Assembly (NCBI GenBank): GCA_944322255.1
Contig: CALUOK010000009.1
Location: forward strand, 1-64,000
Origin: Candidatus Methanomethylophilaceae archaeon
GTDB taxonomy: Archaea; Thermoplasmatota; Thermoplasmata; Methanomassiliicoccales; Methanomethylophilaceae
Length of the DNA: 64,000 nt
Reading direction: 5' to 3'
Shown here piece by piece: positions 7,697 through 17,617 of the stretch. Under the pieces are notes generated by a model, which worked only from the letters and a program-made list of their open reading frames with translations, did not search any database and was not told the origin of the DNA. Both the position numbers and the translations under genes were made by a program. Position 1 is the stretch's first letter. Every line of letters begins with the position of its first letter.

Positions 7697-8556
7697 TCTC
7701 GTCTTTCTGCCCCGGTCACGTCTCCTGCGTATTCCAGCCGATCACATCGTTCGACGCCATGTCGACGGGTTCCCGCGGCATAGGCATCAGGCTCAACAAG
7801 GGCGCCACCGCCACGGTGGAGGAGAGGGACGACGGGGTCGTCAACATCTACCTGGACGGCACCCAGGCCATCGCCCACATCACCAGGATGGTTGCCGAGA
7901 CCCTCGCACCCGGTGTGGGGTTCGACATCCGCATAACCAACGACCTGCCGGTGAGCCAGGGATTCGGGATGAGCGCCGCGGGGGCGGTGGCCACCGCCCT
8001 GTGCATAGCCGGCATGACGGGCCAGTCCCGCACGGCCGCGTTCTCGGCCGCCCACACCGCGGAGGTCATGGGCGGCGGCGGACTGGGGGATGTGGCGGCA
8101 ATCGTCGCCGGAGGGGACGTCCCCGTGAGGACCGTCGCCGGCCTGCCGCCCTTCGGCAGGGTGGAGAACGCGGACTTCTCGATCGAGAACCTGACGCTGG
8201 CCGTCATCGGAGGGGAGCTCAGGACGGATTCCGTACTCGGCGACCCCTACAAGCTGAAGAGGGTGAGGGAGGCGGCGACCGAGTCCATGGACTCCTTCCT
8301 GATGGACCCCAGCTACGAGAACCTGTACGACGTCTCCAACAGCTTCTCATCCAGGTCGGGACTGGAGAGCCCCGCGATAAGGCGCGGCATCGAGCGCCTG
8401 ATGGCCAAGGGCCACCGCGCAGGCATGTGCATGCTGGGCAACAGCCTCTTCACCGACGCGCCCGAGAAGGACGTCTGGGCGGTGTTCGGCAGGGGGCACG
8501 TGAGGACCTTCAGGTGCGCCTCGTCCAGGAAGGAGATAATCACTCGTAGAGCGTGA
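7693..8556 (+). CDS. Pantoate kinase (GHMP family)
   Basis: A 287-residue GHMP kinase. It starts CPGHVSCVFQP and has the ATP-loop motif LPVSQGFGMSAAGAVATAL (GLG/SSA equivalent) at about residues 91-110, with GGGGLGDVAAIVAGG following. This form, next to CoA genes, matches archaeal pantoate kinase, which phosphorylates pantoate before phosphopantothenate synthetase. The partner synthetase is not in the window. The start overlaps the coaBC stop; the end overlaps the convergent DUF357 gene by 17 bases. Confidence 0.9.
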   Translation: MISSFCPGHVSCVFQPITSFDAMSTGSRGIGIRLNKGATATVEERDDGVVNIYLDGTQAIAHITRMVAETLAPGVGFDIRITNDLPVSQGFGMSAAGAVATALCIAGMTGQSRTAAFSAAHTAEVMGGGGLGDVAAIVAGGDVPVRTVAGLPPFGRVENADFSIENLTLAVIGGELRTDSVLGDPYKLKRVREAATESMDSFLMDPSYENLYDVSNSFSSRSGLESPAIRRGIERLMAKGHRAGMCMLGNSLFTDAPEKDVWAVFGRGHVRTFRCASSRKEIITRRA

Positions 8557-8842
8557 ACAGGACGTCGTCCCCGTCCACGTCGAAGAGACCAATCCTGGCG
8601 CCGCAGTCCAGCCAGGCGTGGGCGTAGTTCACCGCGGCGAAGGCCGTGACTATGTCCCCGCACTCCCTGAAGTGCTTGGCGTCGGAGTAGTAGCAGTTTG
8701 CCATCTCCAGGAAGCTGTCCGCGAGCCTGCGGTTGTACGATTTGGCCGGAGTCGCGATCCTGATCTTGGCCAGGGCCCTGGCCGTGATGTCAAGGTACTT
8801 CTCGATGCGCTCCTCGGTGACGACGTCGATCCTCTCGCCCAT
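8540..8842 (-). CDS. DUF357 family protein
   Basis: A 100-residue all-helical protein of an archaeal family of unknown function. Typical segments are TEERIEKYLDITARALAKI at the N-terminus and FLEMANCYYSDAKHF ... AFAAVNYAHAWLDCGARIGLF. These resemble tetratricopeptide- or HEPN-like helical hairpins. The start ATG 8842 gives the family N-terminus. The longer open frame upstream overlaps the prs promoter and is rejected. Confidence 0.85.
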   Translation of the reverse strand: MGERIDVVTEERIEKYLDITARALAKIRIATPAKSYNRRLADSFLEMANCYYSDAKHFRECGDIVTAFAAVNYAHAWLDCGARIGLFDVDGDDVLFTLYE

Positions 8843-8925
8843 GGTCCCCTCCAGGAATCGGACGGTAATGGATGTATCGGTCCGGGGCGCGCGCCTATAA
8901 TAAGGAGGACGCGTTACGAGCAGGC

Positions 8926-9783
8926 ATGATAATCGTAGGCGGGTCGTCATCCAGGGATCTGGCCAAGGAGCTGGCCTCCATCCTCGGATGCAAGTACGTT
9001 CAGGCTGCTTCCACCAGATTCCCCGACGGGGAGTGCTACACCAGGATCGACGAGGAGTCCCTCGACGACGACGTGGTCATCGTCCAGAACACCTACCCCA
9101 ATGACAATCTCATCGAGATGTTCCTCCTGCAGGACGCGGTCCGCAGGATGGGGGCCAAGAAGGTCACCCTGGTGATCCCGTACTTCGGGTACGCCAGGCA
9201 GGACAGGGTGTTCAAGCCCGGAGAGCCCGAGTCCGCCAAGGTCATGTGCAGGCACCTCAACATGGGGTGCGACAGGGTCATCACCATCGACATCCACAAG
9301 GAGGCCGTCCTGGACCACTTCGACTGCCCCCACGTGGACCTGAAGGCCGCGGCCGTCATCGCCGATTACTTTAAGGACAGCAGGATCGACCTGGTCCTCT
9401 CCCCCGACATAGGGGCCGCCGGACGCGCCAAGGACGTCGGCGAGAGGATGGGCGTGCCCTACGACCACCTGGAGAAGACCCGTCTGTCCGGAGTCGACGT
9501 GCGCATCGCCCCCGCCAAGATGGACTGCACCGGCAAGAGGATCCTCATCGTGGACGACATGATCTCCACCGGAGGGACCATCATCGCCGCCGCCCAGGCC
9601 CTCAAGGACGCCGGAGCGGTCAGCGTGTCCGTCGCATGCACACACGGCGTGTTCGTGAACAACGCCCTGGAGAGGCTCACCGGAAGCTTCCTGGACAACG
9701 TCCTCTGCTGCAACACCCTGGACAACGAGGTCTCCCACATCTCCGTGGCCGGGATCATCGCCGACGCCATAAGGAAGGGATGA
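8926..9783 (+). CDS. prs: Ribose-phosphate pyrophosphokinase (PRPP synthetase)
   Basis: A 285-residue enzyme making PRPP from ribose 5-phosphate and ATP, for nucleotide, histidine and tetrahydromethanopterin synthesis. Seen: GGSSSRDLA at the start, the ATP loop region VTLVIPYFGYARQDRVFKPGE, the catalytic ITIDIHKEAVLDHF and the PRPP-binding loop ILIVDDMISTGGTI. Length is typical of the short archaeal class. CCTATAATAAG (about 8893-8903) lies about 25-30 bases before ATG 8926 and fits a TATA box with a leaderless start. Confidence 0.95.
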   Translation: MIIVGGSSSRDLAKELASILGCKYVQAASTRFPDGECYTRIDEESLDDDVVIVQNTYPNDNLIEMFLLQDAVRRMGAKKVTLVIPYFGYARQDRVFKPGEPESAKVMCRHLNMGCDRVITIDIHKEAVLDHFDCPHVDLKAAAVIADYFKDSRIDLVLSPDIGAAGRAKDVGERMGVPYDHLEKTRLSGVDVRIAPAKMDCTGKRILIVDDMISTGGTIIAAAQALKDAGAVSVSVACTHGVFVNNALERLTGSFLDNVLCCNTLDNEVSHISVAGIIADAIRKG

Positions 9784-9787
9784 TGCC

Positions 9788-11191
9788 GTGTCGATGAAAG
9801 AGGACGATTTCGCGGACTGGTACCTGGACATCGTGGAGAAGGCCAACCTCTCCGACAAGAGGTACCCCATCAAGGGGATGAACGTCTGGACCCCCTACGG
9901 CTGGAAGATCATGAGGCAGATCGACTCCTACATCCGCCAGGAGTTCGACGCCACCGACCACGACGAGGTCTGCTTCCCCCTGATGATCCCGGAGGACCAG
10001 TTCGCCAAGGAGAAGGACCACATCAAGGGCTTCGACGAGGAGGTCTACTGGGTCACCCACGCCGGACTCAACGAGCTCGACGTGAGGCTGGTCGTGAGGC
10101 CCACCTCCGAGACCGCCATGTACCCCATGTTCTCCCTGTGGATCAGGTCCCACCAGGACCTCCCCCTGAAGACGTACCAGATCGTCAACACGTTCCGCTA
10201 CGAGACCAAGCAGACCCGTCCGTTCATCAGGGTCCGCGAGATCCACTTCTTCGAGTCCCACACCTGCCACGTGTCCGAGGAGGACGCCCAGTGCCAGATC
10301 GAGGAGGACATCGAGATCCTCGAGAGAATCGCCAAGAAGATCTGCCTCCCGTACATGCTGTGCATCCGCACCGACTGGGACAAGTTCCCCGGGGCGCACT
10401 ACACCGTGGGCATCGACACGTCCATGCCTAACGGGAGGACCCTGCAGATGGGTTCCATTCACCACTACCGCACCAACTTCTCCATCCCCTACGACATCAC
10501 CTACGAGGACGAGAACGGTGAGCACAAGCACGTCCACCAGACCACGTTCGGCATGAGCGAGCGCCTGGTGGGTGCCCTCATCGGGGTGCACGGCGACGAC
10601 AACGGGCTGGTCCTGCCCCCGGGCATCGCCCCGTTCCAGGTGGTCATCATCCCCATCGTCTCCAAGAAGACGACCGTGGACGTCATGGGTGCCGCCAGGG
10701 AGACCGCCAAGGTGCTCGCCGACGCCGGCATCAGGGTCAAGCTGGACGACAGCGACGCCCGCCCCGGCAACAAGTACTACGAGTGGGAGATGAAGGGAGT
10801 GCCCCTCCGTCTGGAGCTGGGAGGCCGCGACATCGAGAACGGCGTGGTCTCCTTCGCCAGGAGGGACACCGGCGAGAAGGGAACCATCGACGCCAAGGAC
10901 CTGGTCCCCGGTGTCAGGATGCTGCTCGACGTGATCTCCGAGGACATGCTCGCCAAGGCCGAGGAGATCCAGAGGTCCAGGATCGCGGAGATCGACTCCA
11001 TGGAGGACATCCCTCAGGACAAGATCCTCAGGCTGGGATGGTGCGGCTGCCCCGAGTGCGGACACAGGTTCGAGGACACCACCGAGTTCAAGATCCTCGG
11101 GTTCCCCTACCACCCCGAGCCCTTCTCCGGCAAGTGCATCGTGTGCGGCAAGCCCGTCGACAAGGCGGCGTACGCGGCACACACGATGTGA
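9788..11191 (+). CDS. proS: Prolyl-tRNA synthetase, archaeal/eukaryotic type
   Basis: A 467-residue class II synthetase. Motif 2 is FRYETKQTRPFIRVREIHF; motif 3 includes the ERLVGALIGVHGDDNGLVLPP segment, and VVRPTSETAMYPMF precedes motif 2. The anticodon domain (VVIIPIV ... GIRVKLDDSDARPGNKYYEWEMKG) is followed by the zinc-type C-terminal domain with CGCPECG and CIVCGKP cysteines. This is the ProS form without the bacterial editing insertion. The start is GTG 9788 or ATG 9794 (two residues later). It follows prs by 4 bases. Confidence 0.95.
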   Translation: MSMKEDDFADWYLDIVEKANLSDKRYPIKGMNVWTPYGWKIMRQIDSYIRQEFDATDHDEVCFPLMIPEDQFAKEKDHIKGFDEEVYWVTHAGLNELDVRLVVRPTSETAMYPMFSLWIRSHQDLPLKTYQIVNTFRYETKQTRPFIRVREIHFFESHTCHVSEEDAQCQIEEDIEILERIAKKICLPYMLCIRTDWDKFPGAHYTVGIDTSMPNGRTLQMGSIHHYRTNFSIPYDITYEDENGEHKHVHQTTFGMSERLVGALIGVHGDDNGLVLPPGIAPFQVVIIPIVSKKTTVDVMGAARETAKVLADAGIRVKLDDSDARPGNKYYEWEMKGVPLRLELGGRDIENGVVSFARRDTGEKGTIDAKDLVPGVRMLLDVISEDMLAKAEEIQRSRIAEIDSMEDIPQDKILRLGWCGCPECGHRFEDTTEFKILGFPYHPEPFSGKCIVCGKPVDKAAYAAHTM

Positions 11192-11208
11192 TCATAAACA
11201 TGATGAAA

Positions 11209-11233
11209 GGGGTCCCGGAGTTCCCGGGGCCCC
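11209..11233. terminator. Strong hairpin between convergent genes
   Basis: Arms 11209-11218 and 11224-11233 pair over 10 positions (one G-T wobble) around loop AGTTC. It lies between the stops of proS (plus) and the DUF1638 gene (minus), so it may end transcription or protect both mRNA ends. Function inferred from position. Confidence 0.5.
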
Positions 11234-11243
11234 GGATTTCCCT

Positions 11244-12074
11244 TTACGACTTTCCTGCGACCAGGTCCAGGTTCCTCTTGGAGGTGCTGTACAGGCGCTC
11301 CATCGGGCCGGTGTCGATGTAGCTCGGGTCCGCCTGGAGGACCTTCAGCTCCAGGGCGTCGCACATCTCCTTCGTGGCCCTGTCGAACTCGTCCCTCGGC
11401 TCCAGGTGGTTGTCGATCTGGACGGCGTTCTCGTAGCCGCACATGTGCAGCAGCGTCTTCATCTTCTCGTTCTTGTCCCCGGGGAATATGTCCATCCCCT
11501 TGGCCATGTCGGATGCGCCCAGGAAGTCCTCCCAGTTGGTGGCCACCGCGGGGGTGACCAGGAGCACCCCGGTGAACTCCTTGATCAGCCTGAGGTATCC
11601 GTCCAGTCCGCCCACCGACACGCCCACGCAGTCGTCGCAGACGCGTCCGTTGCAGTCCCTGAACACCTCTATCGGGAACGAGACGTTCTCCTTCCCCCAC
11701 TTGGTAAGGTCCCAGCCGTAGTTCCCGCACATGCCGTAGTACATCGCGACGGCGTCGACCCTGCCCTGGATCATCACCAGCTCGTTCTGCAGGTCGTCCA
11801 TCAGGACCTTCGGCTCGGCGTGGAGGCCCAGGTTCTTCGATTTGATAACCACGTTGAACCTGTCCCGGTCGATGTCCGCCCCGTGGTTCAGGAAGTCGAA
11901 CTCGTCGATCTCGGTGAACGGCACGTCGTAGTATTCCAGCTTCCTCTTCAGGCTCCCGTTGTAGGGGGTGTCGATGACGTACACCGACTTCTCCTCCGGG
12001 TCCGTGGAGAGGCTGTGGATGAGCTCATCCTCCAGCATCGGGCACACGATGGCGCCCAGTATTCCCTTGGTCAT
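11244..12074 (-). CDS. DUF1638 family protein
   Basis: A 276-residue protein beginning ILGAIVCPMLEDEL. Family-type segments include YYGMCGNYGWDL, FRDCNGRVCDDCVGVSVGG (three clustered cysteines) and LLVTPAVATNWEDFLG. DUF1638 proteins are common in methanogens, often near corrinoid or methylamine genes, and are predicted to bind a metal or cofactor; no activity is known. No methyltransferase genes are adjacent here. I choose ATG 12074, where the family-like sequence begins; a TATA-like CAGTTAAAAAG lies about 30 bases upstream on the minus strand. The 22 upstream residues of the open frame look non-coding. Confidence 0.8.
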   Translation of the reverse strand: MTKGILGAIVCPMLEDELIHSLSTDPEEKSVYVIDTPYNGSLKRKLEYYDVPFTEIDEFDFLNHGADIDRDRFNVVIKSKNLGLHAEPKVLMDDLQNELVMIQGRVDAVAMYYGMCGNYGWDLTKWGKENVSFPIEVFRDCNGRVCDDCVGVSVGGLDGYLRLIKEFTGVLLVTPAVATNWEDFLGASDMAKGMDIFPGDKNEKMKTLLHMCGYENAVQIDNHLEPRDEFDRATKEMCDALELKVLQADPSYIDTGPMERLYSTSKRNLDLVAGKS

Positions 12075-12167
12075 GATGATACAATCCTGTGATCGCTTTT
12101 TAACTGGGCCAGTTCCCGCCATGGAACCGGCGATACCCAATTAAACGGTCAGCCTGTACGGACGTCC

Positions 12168-12947
12168 ATGGCATTCCAAGAGGGCGAGACGGTCTATCTC
12201 GAGGACGCGAACGGAAAGAGGGTGTGGGCCAAGGTGGCCTACGGAATGGTGAAGGTGCAGTCCCTGGGCGCCATAGACGGCACCAGGTTCAGGGACCTGG
12301 ACGACGGGGACAGGCTCACCATAGTCGGAAGGGAGTACACCGTGTTCCGCCCCGGTGTCACCGAGCTCATGGACTCCCTCGAGAGGGGGGCCCAGATTAT
12401 CTCCCCGAAGGATGCGGCCACCATCCTGATGCACTGCGACGTCAAGTGCGGCGACAGGGTGATCGAGGTCGGCGCCGGGTCCGGGGGACTCACCACTGCG
12501 CTGCTCCACGCCGTCGCCCCCGAGGGCAGGGTCCACACGCTGGAGCTCAAGGAGGAGAACGCCCACCGCGCCGGCAGGAACGTGGCCAGGGTCGGCTTGG
12601 ACAGGTACTGGTCCTACGCCATCGGCGACGCCAGGGAGATGGATCCCGGCGTGGACTGGCAGGCCGACGTGCTGACGATGGACATGCCGGACCCGTGGCT
12701 GGCGCTCCCCAATCTGGAGGGCAGCCTCCGCGCCGGTGGCAGGATATGTGCCTACGTGCCTAACATGAACCAGGTGGAGTCCATAGTCGTCGCACTCAGG
12801 GAGGCGGGCTACTCCGACGTCCACGCGCTTGAGAACATACAGCGCTACCTGGAGGTCCATCCCGGCGGGGTGAGGCCGTCGTTCGACACCCTCGGACACA
12901 CGGGGTACCTGGTGTTCGGGAGGAAGAGGTCCGGGAAGAAGGAATGA
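12168..12947 (+). CDS. trmI: tRNA (adenine-N1)-methyltransferase TrmI
   Basis: A 259-residue SAM-dependent methyltransferase that makes m1A at positions 57/58 of archaeal tRNA. The N-terminal small beta domain (about 1-70) precedes a Rossmann domain with motif I VIEVGAGSGGLTTAL (about 96-110), then VHTLELKEENAHRAGRN, and the catalytic-site signature DMPDPW. The C-terminus GHTGYLVFGRK is typical. Enzymes of this family are tetramers. Its stop lies within a short hairpin shared with the convergent MerR gene. Confidence 0.92.
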   Translation: MAFQEGETVYLEDANGKRVWAKVAYGMVKVQSLGAIDGTRFRDLDDGDRLTIVGREYTVFRPGVTELMDSLERGAQIISPKDAATILMHCDVKCGDRVIEVGAGSGGLTTALLHAVAPEGRVHTLELKEENAHRAGRNVARVGLDRYWSYAIGDAREMDPGVDWQADVLTMDMPDPWLALPNLEGSLRAGGRICAYVPNMNQVESIVVALREAGYSDVHALENIQRYLEVHPGGVRPSFDTLGHTGYLVFGRKRSGKKE

Positions 12948-12959
12948 CCGTACCGGTCA
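12945..12959. terminator. Short hairpin spanning both convergent stop codons
   Basis: TGACCG (12945-12950) and CGGTCA (12954-12959) pair around TAC. The first TGA is the trmI stop; the complementary strand gives the TGA stop of the MerR gene. A compact shared end; whether it terminates transcription is unknown. Confidence 0.35.
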
Positions 12960-13349
12960 GGCCTCGAAGTTGGGGTCGTCCCAGCTGAGGACCCCGGTCT
13001 CCACGGCCCTCTCGTAGCAGAAGATCTTGTGCTCCAGCAGCTTCAGGGCCTTCTCGAGGGCGGCCTGCTGCTCCAGCAGGTCCTCCTTCTTCCTCTGCAT
13101 CAGGGCGAGCCTGTCGGGTATGGTCCCGTCGCCGAGGGCGTAGAGCCTGTTGTACTCGACGATCTCCTCCACGGTGAACCCTGCCGCCTTGAGGCACTGG
13201 GCGAACTGGATGGCCTTGCAGTCCTCCTCGGTGTAGTCGCGGATGTGCCCGTTGCCCCTCTTTATGGCGGGGATGACCCCCTCGCGCTCGTAGTAGCGCA
13301 GGGTGTCCTGTGGGATTCCGTACTTCTCGCTGACTTCCGCAATCTTCAT
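12957..13349 (-). CDS. MerR family transcriptional regulator
   Basis: A 130-residue regulator. The N-terminal winged helix has IAEVSEKYGIPQDTLRYYEREGVI, then the wing NGHIRDYTEEDC and helix FAQCLKAAGFTVEEI. The C-terminal coiled coil (about 80-118, KKEDLLEQQAALEKALKLLEHK) is the dimerisation helix. It resembles the aldehyde/redox MerR subgroup rather than metal sensors, since no conserved C-terminal metal cysteines are seen. Its promoter region holds a perfect inverted repeat (13383-13400) overlapping a TATA box, suggesting autoregulation. Confidence 0.9.
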   Translation of the reverse strand: MKIAEVSEKYGIPQDTLRYYEREGVIPAIKRGNGHIRDYTEEDCKAIQFAQCLKAAGFTVEEIVEYNRLYALGDGTIPDRLALMQRKKEDLLEQQAALEKALKLLEHKIFCYERAVETGVLSWDDPNFEA

Positions 13350-13382
13350 CTTACCACGTTCTCGACAGTCGGAGATTAGAGG

Positions 13383-13400
13383 ACCGTTCTATATAACGGT
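13383..13400. promoter_or_regulatory. Inverted repeat over TATA box, candidate MerR operator
   Basis: ACCGTT (13383-13388) and AACGGT (13395-13400) flank CTATAT. The centre reads as a TATA box on the minus strand, about 45 bases before the MerR start. A MerR dimer bound here would cover the TATA box. Inferred. Confidence 0.5.
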
Positions 13401-13557
13401 TGCACGGTGCCCCCTTATGGCGCGCTCCCCGACGTTGGATGGGTCGGGAGGTCGTCGTCGGCGCGTCCGTGCCGTTCCCCGGGCCGCAACCTGGGCCGAA
13501 CAACCTATTATATATGAGGACCGTCTCCACCCCAAATACAGCTTAAAAGCTATCCAT

Positions 13558-13634
13558 GGGCCTGTAGCTCAGCTAGGTAGAGCATCTGACTTTTAATCAG
13601 GTGGTCAAGGGTTCGAATCCCTTCAGGCCCGCCA
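13558..13634 (+). tRNA. tRNA-Lys (anticodon TTT), CCA encoded
   Basis: Acceptor arms GGGCCTG/CAGGCCC, D-arm with AGCTAGGTA, anticodon stem TCTGA/TCAGG with loop CTTTTAA (anticodon TTT), T-arm AAGGG-TTCGAAT-CCCTT, discriminator G and encoded CCA (13632-13634). No intron. TATTATATATG (13505-13515) upstream is a good TATA box. Same body as tRNA-Lys(CTT) at 2759. Confidence 0.97.
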
Positions 13635-13734
13635 TGGACTTCATGAGCGATCGAACGGCAGATCAAGTATGAGGAAGGCATGCAGGGCATTTCTCGAAAA
13701 CTGATTTCCAGCTGACCGGGCTGGGCAAAAGTAG

Positions 13735-14010
13735 GTGAATCACTTGGCAGCAGAAAACATCTCGTTCAACGTACTCAAGCACGTCCTCGTGCCTGAGCAC
13801 CACCTCTTGTCGGAGGATGAGGCGAAGGAGGTTCTTTCCAGGAAGAACATGACTCCCGACCAGCTTCCGAAGATAAGGAAAAGCGATCCGGGAATCAAAG
13901 TTCTGGAGAGCATCCATGGACCCATCGACGAGGGCCGTGTGGTGAAAATCGTCAGGAAGAGCGAAACCGCGGAGGAGTTCGTCGCGTACAGGCTCGTCAT
14001 AAGGGGGTAA
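13735..14010 (+). CDS. rpoH: DNA-directed RNA polymerase subunit H (Rpo5)
   Basis: A 91-residue (or 88) subunit, equivalent to the C-terminal domain of eukaryotic Rpb5. Family segments are [20 protein letters not shown] and the end [23 protein letters not shown]. It binds at the downstream DNA jaw. The start is non-ATG: GTG 13735, or TTG 13744, which has the AGGTGA ribosome site at 13733-13738 ahead of it and may be the better choice. First gene of the RNA polymerase operon; 4 bases from rpoB. Confidence 0.95.
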   Translation: MNHLAAENISFNVLKHVLVPEHHLLSEDEAKEVLSRKNMTPDQLPKIRKSDPGIKVLESIHGPIDEGRVVKIVRKSETAEEFVAYRLVIRG

Positions 14011-14014
14011 ACAA

Positions 14015-17000
14015 TTGAGGGATCTAGTCAAACTGTACTTCTCCGAGCGTAACATCGTCAACCACCACACATCCTCATTCAACGACTTCCTGGCCACGCC
14101 CGACAATCCCAACAGCAGGATGCAGAGGATCGTCGACGACATCAGGGTCCCCACCGACGACGCCGAGAGGGGGATAATCAAGCTCGACCCCGAGAGGACC
14201 GGCGGAAGGAACATCGAGATCCACATCGGAAGGAAGAGGGACGAGGAGGGCAACATCGACCTCCAGGCCAAGCCCACCATCCGCATCGAGGAGCCCAAGG
14301 TCATGGAGGCCAACGGATACAGCCACGAGCTGACCCCCATGGAGGCCAGGCTCAGGAACCTCAACTACATGTCACCGGTCTACGTGAGGTTCGAGGTCTT
14401 CGAGGACGGAATCGAGAAGGAGATGCCCGAGGGCGAGAAGTGGATCCACGTGGGAGACCTCCCCATGATGGTCAAGTCCAAGGGATGCAACCTCAACAGG
14501 GAGGTCATCGAGAGGCATCTCGAGCGCACGCTCACCGACGCCGAGTACCTCGAGGAGCTCGTCAAGCAGAAGGAGGACCCCAGGGAGCCGGGAGGATACT
14601 TCATCATCGGCGGAACCGAGAGGGTCCTGATCACGCTCGAGGACCTGGCCCCCAACAGGGTCATGGTCGAGTACAACGAGAAGTACGGCGCCGCGGTCGA
14701 GGTCGCCAAGGTGTTCTCCCAGAAGGACGGCTACCGCGCGCTCACCCTCGTGGAGAAGAAGAAGGACGGCATGGTCATGGTCTCCGTGCCCGTCGCCTCC
14801 GGATCCATCCCGCTGGTGGCCCTGATGAAGGCCCTGGGCATGGAGTCCGACGAGGAGATCTTCGAGACCATCGTGTCCGACGAGGCCATGGCGAACATCG
14901 TCTACGCCAACATCGAGGCCTCCTTCGACAAGAAGACCTACGCGCCCAACGGATACCACACCAGGGAGGACGCCATCCTCTTCCTGGAGAGGAACTTCGC
15001 CGCCGGTCAGGCGAAGGAGTACAGGACCAAGAAGGTCGAGAGCATCCTCGACAGGTCCCTGCTGCCCCACCTCGGCGACACCGAGGCGGACCGCATGAAG
15101 AAGGCCATCTTCCTCGGGCGCATCGCGCGCTCCGTCCTGGAGCTGTCCCTGGGCAAGAGGAAGGAGGACGACAAGGACCACTACGCCAACAAGAGGCTCA
15201 AGCTGTCCGGGGACCTCATGGAGGACCTGTTCAGGACCAGCTTCAGCAGCCTCATGAAGGACCTGAAGTACCAGCTGGAGAGGAACTGGGGAAGGAAGAA
15301 GAGCGAGATGAACATCGCCTCCTCCATCCGCCCCGACCTGCTGACGCACAAGCTCCTGCACGCTCTGGCCACAGGGAACTGGGTCGGAGGACGCGCCGGT
15401 GTGTCCCAGCTGCTCGACAGGACCTCCAACCTGTCCGCCATGTCCCACCTCAGGAGGATCACGTCGTCCCTGACCAGGTCCCAGCCCCACTTCGAGGCCC
15501 GTGACCTGCACCCCACCCAGTGGGGAAGGCTCTGCCCCTCCGAGACCCCCGAGGGTCAGAACTGCGGTCTGGTCAAGAACGCCGCGCTCATCATCGACGT
15601 GTCCGAGGGCTTCCCCGAGAACGACATCAAATGGATGCTCAGGGAGCTCGACATCGAGTCCGTCAAATCCGGCAACGGCACCCGTGTCTACGTGAACGGG
15701 GACCTGGTCGGCGTGCACTCCGACGCCAAGAAGCTGGTCAGCGAGATCAGGGAGCGCAGGAGGTGCGGACTCATCTCCAACGAGATCAACATCCGCCACG
15801 ACGAGGAGATGGGCGAGGTCATCATCAACTGCGACGAGGGCCGCCTCAGGAGGCCCCTGCTCATCGTCAAGAACGGAAGGCTCATGATCACCAGGAGGCA
15901 CATCGAGGGCATCCGCGAGGGCAAGGTCAAATGGAACGACCTGTTCCGCGAGGGAATCATCGAGTGGCTCGACGCCGAGGAGGAGGAGGACGCCCTCGTC
16001 CTCGTCGACGCGTACGACACCCCCAAGAGGTGCCCCTGCTGCAACCACGCCCTGTCGCCCATGGACGCCGACTGGATGAACCCCGGCAAGGACGGCGACT
16101 GCGTGCTCCACTGCAGGTGGTGCGGCGAGGACTTCACCGTGCCCAGCAAGGTCGAGCCCAAGTACACCCACATGGAGGTCGACCCCATGGTCATCCTGGG
16201 AGTCGCTTCCGGTATCGTCCCGTACCCCGAGCACAACTCCGCCCCCCGTGTCACCATGGGTGCGGGTATGGGTAAGCAGGCCCTGGGAGTGCCCACCGCC
16301 AACTACAGGATCAGGCCCGACACCAGGGGACACCTGATGCAGTACCCCCAGGTCCCGATGGTCCAGACCCAGACCATGCAGTTCATGGGCTACAGCCACA
16401 GGCCCGCCGGCCAGAACTTCTGCATCGCGGTCCTGTCCTACCACGGCTACAACATCGAGGATGCCCTGGTCATGAACAAGAGCTCCGTCCAGCGCGGACT
16501 CGGAAGGTCCACCTTCATGAGGTCCTACCGCGCGGAGGAGCGCCGCTACCCCGGAGGACAGGAGGACCACTTCGAGATCCCCTCGCCCGACATCATGGGC
16601 GCCCGCGCCGACCTGGCGTACGCGTCCCTCGGCGAGGACGGACTCATCTCCCCCGAGAGCGAGGTCCACGGATCCGACGTCCTCATCGGAAAGACATCCC
16701 CGCCCAGGTTCCTGGAGGAGGAGACCGACTTCCTCACGCCCCAGAAGAGGAGGGAGACTTCGGTCACCGTCAGGCCCGGGGAGAAGGGATACGTCGACTC
16801 CGTCATGATCACCGAGTCCGAGAACGGCTCCAGGCTCGTCCGCGTCAAGGTCAGGGACGAGAGGATTCCCGAGCTGGGCGACAAGTTCTGCTCCAGGTTC
16901 GGACAGAAGGGAGTCGTCGGAAGGCTCGTCGACCAGTGCGACATGCCCTTCACCGCCGACGGAGTCACCCCCGACCTCGTCGTCAACCCCCACGGAATCC

Positions 17001-17617
17001 CGTCCCGTATGACCATCGGGCACGTGCTCGAGATGATCGCGGGCAAGGTCGGATCCATGGAGGGACGCATCATCGACGGTACCGCGTTCTCCGGAGAGAA
17101 CGAGGAGTCCATCCGCGACGGCCTCGTCAGGAACGGGTTCTGCAGGTCCGGGAAGGAGGTCATGTACGACGGAAGGACCGGACGCATGATCCAGGCCGAC
17201 GTCTACACCGGTGTCATCTTCTACGAGAAGCTGCACCACATGGTCAGCGGAAAGATGCACGTCAGGTCCAGGGGACCCGTGCAGATCCTGACCAGGCAGC
17301 CCACCGAGGGACGTTCCAGGCAGGGAGGTCTCAGGTTCGGAGAGATGGAGAGGGACTGTCTGATCGGTCACGGCGCCGCCATGGTCATCAAGGACCGTCT
17401 GCTGGACGAGTCCGACGGAACCCAGCAGTACATCTGCGGCAACCCCAAGTGCGGACACATCGCCATCATGGACAGGCACGGCTCGCTGTACTGCCCGGTG
17501 TGCAAGAACAACACCAACATCTACCTCGTACAGACTTCGTACGCGTTCAAACTCCTCATGGACGAGCTCCTGTCGCTCGGTGTCGCCATGAGGCTTCAGC
17601 TGGAGGACTTGAGATGA
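14015..17617 (+). CDS. rpoB: DNA-directed RNA polymerase subunit B (Rpo2), unsplit
   Basis: A 1200-residue subunit in one piece, whereas many methanogens split it into B' and B''. Seen: the [22 protein letters not shown] region, zinc-binding CPCC...CRWC (about 675-710), the [11 protein letters not shown] block, [12 protein letters not shown], and the C-terminal [15 protein letters not shown] with zinc motif CGNPKCGH...CPVC. It forms the catalytic cleft with A1. Start is TTG 14015, preceded by AAGGGGG at 14001. Overlaps rpoA1 by 4 bases (ATGA). Confidence 0.97.
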   Translation: MRDLVKLYFSERNIVNHHTSSFNDFLATPDNPNSRMQRIVDDIRVPTDDAERGIIKLDPERTGGRNIEIHIGRKRDEEGNIDLQAKPTIRIEEPKVMEANGYSHELTPMEARLRNLNYMSPVYVRFEVFEDGIEKEMPEGEKWIHVGDLPMMVKSKGCNLNREVIERHLERTLTDAEYLEELVKQKEDPREPGGYFIIGGTERVLITLEDLAPNRVMVEYNEKYGAAVEVAKVFSQKDGYRALTLVEKKKDGMVMVSVPVASGSIPLVALMKALGMESDEEIFETIVSDEAMANIVYANIEASFDKKTYAPNGYHTREDAILFLERNFAAGQAKEYRTKKVESILDRSLLPHLGDTEADRMKKAIFLGRIARSVLELSLGKRKEDDKDHYANKRLKLSGDLMEDLFRTSFSSLMKDLKYQLERNWGRKKSEMNIASSIRPDLLTHKLLHALATGNWVGGRAGVSQLLDRTSNLSAMSHLRRITSSLTRSQPHFEARDLHPTQWGRLCPSETPEGQNCGLVKNAALIIDVSEGFPENDIKWMLRELDIESVKSGNGTRVYVNGDLVGVHSDAKKLVSEIRERRRCGLISNEINIRHDEEMGEVIINCDEGRLRRPLLIVKNGRLMITRRHIEGIREGKVKWNDLFREGIIEWLDAEEEEDALVLVDAYDTPKRCPCCNHALSPMDADWMNPGKDGDCVLHCRWCGEDFTVPSKVEPKYTHMEVDPMVILGVASGIVPYPEHNSAPRVTMGAGMGKQALGVPTANYRIRPDTRGHLMQYPQVPMVQTQTMQFMGYSHRPAGQNFCIAVLSYHGYNIEDALVMNKSSVQRGLGRSTFMRSYRAEERRYPGGQEDHFEIPSPDIMGARADLAYASLGEDGLISPESEVHGSDVLIGKTSPPRFLEEETDFLTPQKRRETSVTVRPGEKGYVDSVMITESENGSRLVRVKVRDERIPELGDKFCSRFGQKGVVGRLVDQCDMPFTADGVTPDLVVNPHGIPSRMTIGHVLEMIAGKVGSMEGRIIDGTAFSGENEESIRDGLVRNGFCRSGKEVMYDGRTGRMIQADVYTGVIFYEKLHHMVSGKMHVRSRGPVQILTRQPTEGRSRQGGLRFGEMERDCLIGHGAAMVIKDRLLDESDGTQQYICGNPKCGHIAIMDRHGSLYCPVCKNNTNIYLVQTSYAFKLLMDELLSLGVAMRLQLEDLR

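Noticed and set aside
14372-17479. Long minus-strand open frame opposite rpoB
   Set aside because: Shadow of the high-GC rpoB codon pattern, as are similar frames opposite rpoA1, rpoA2, proS and purD.
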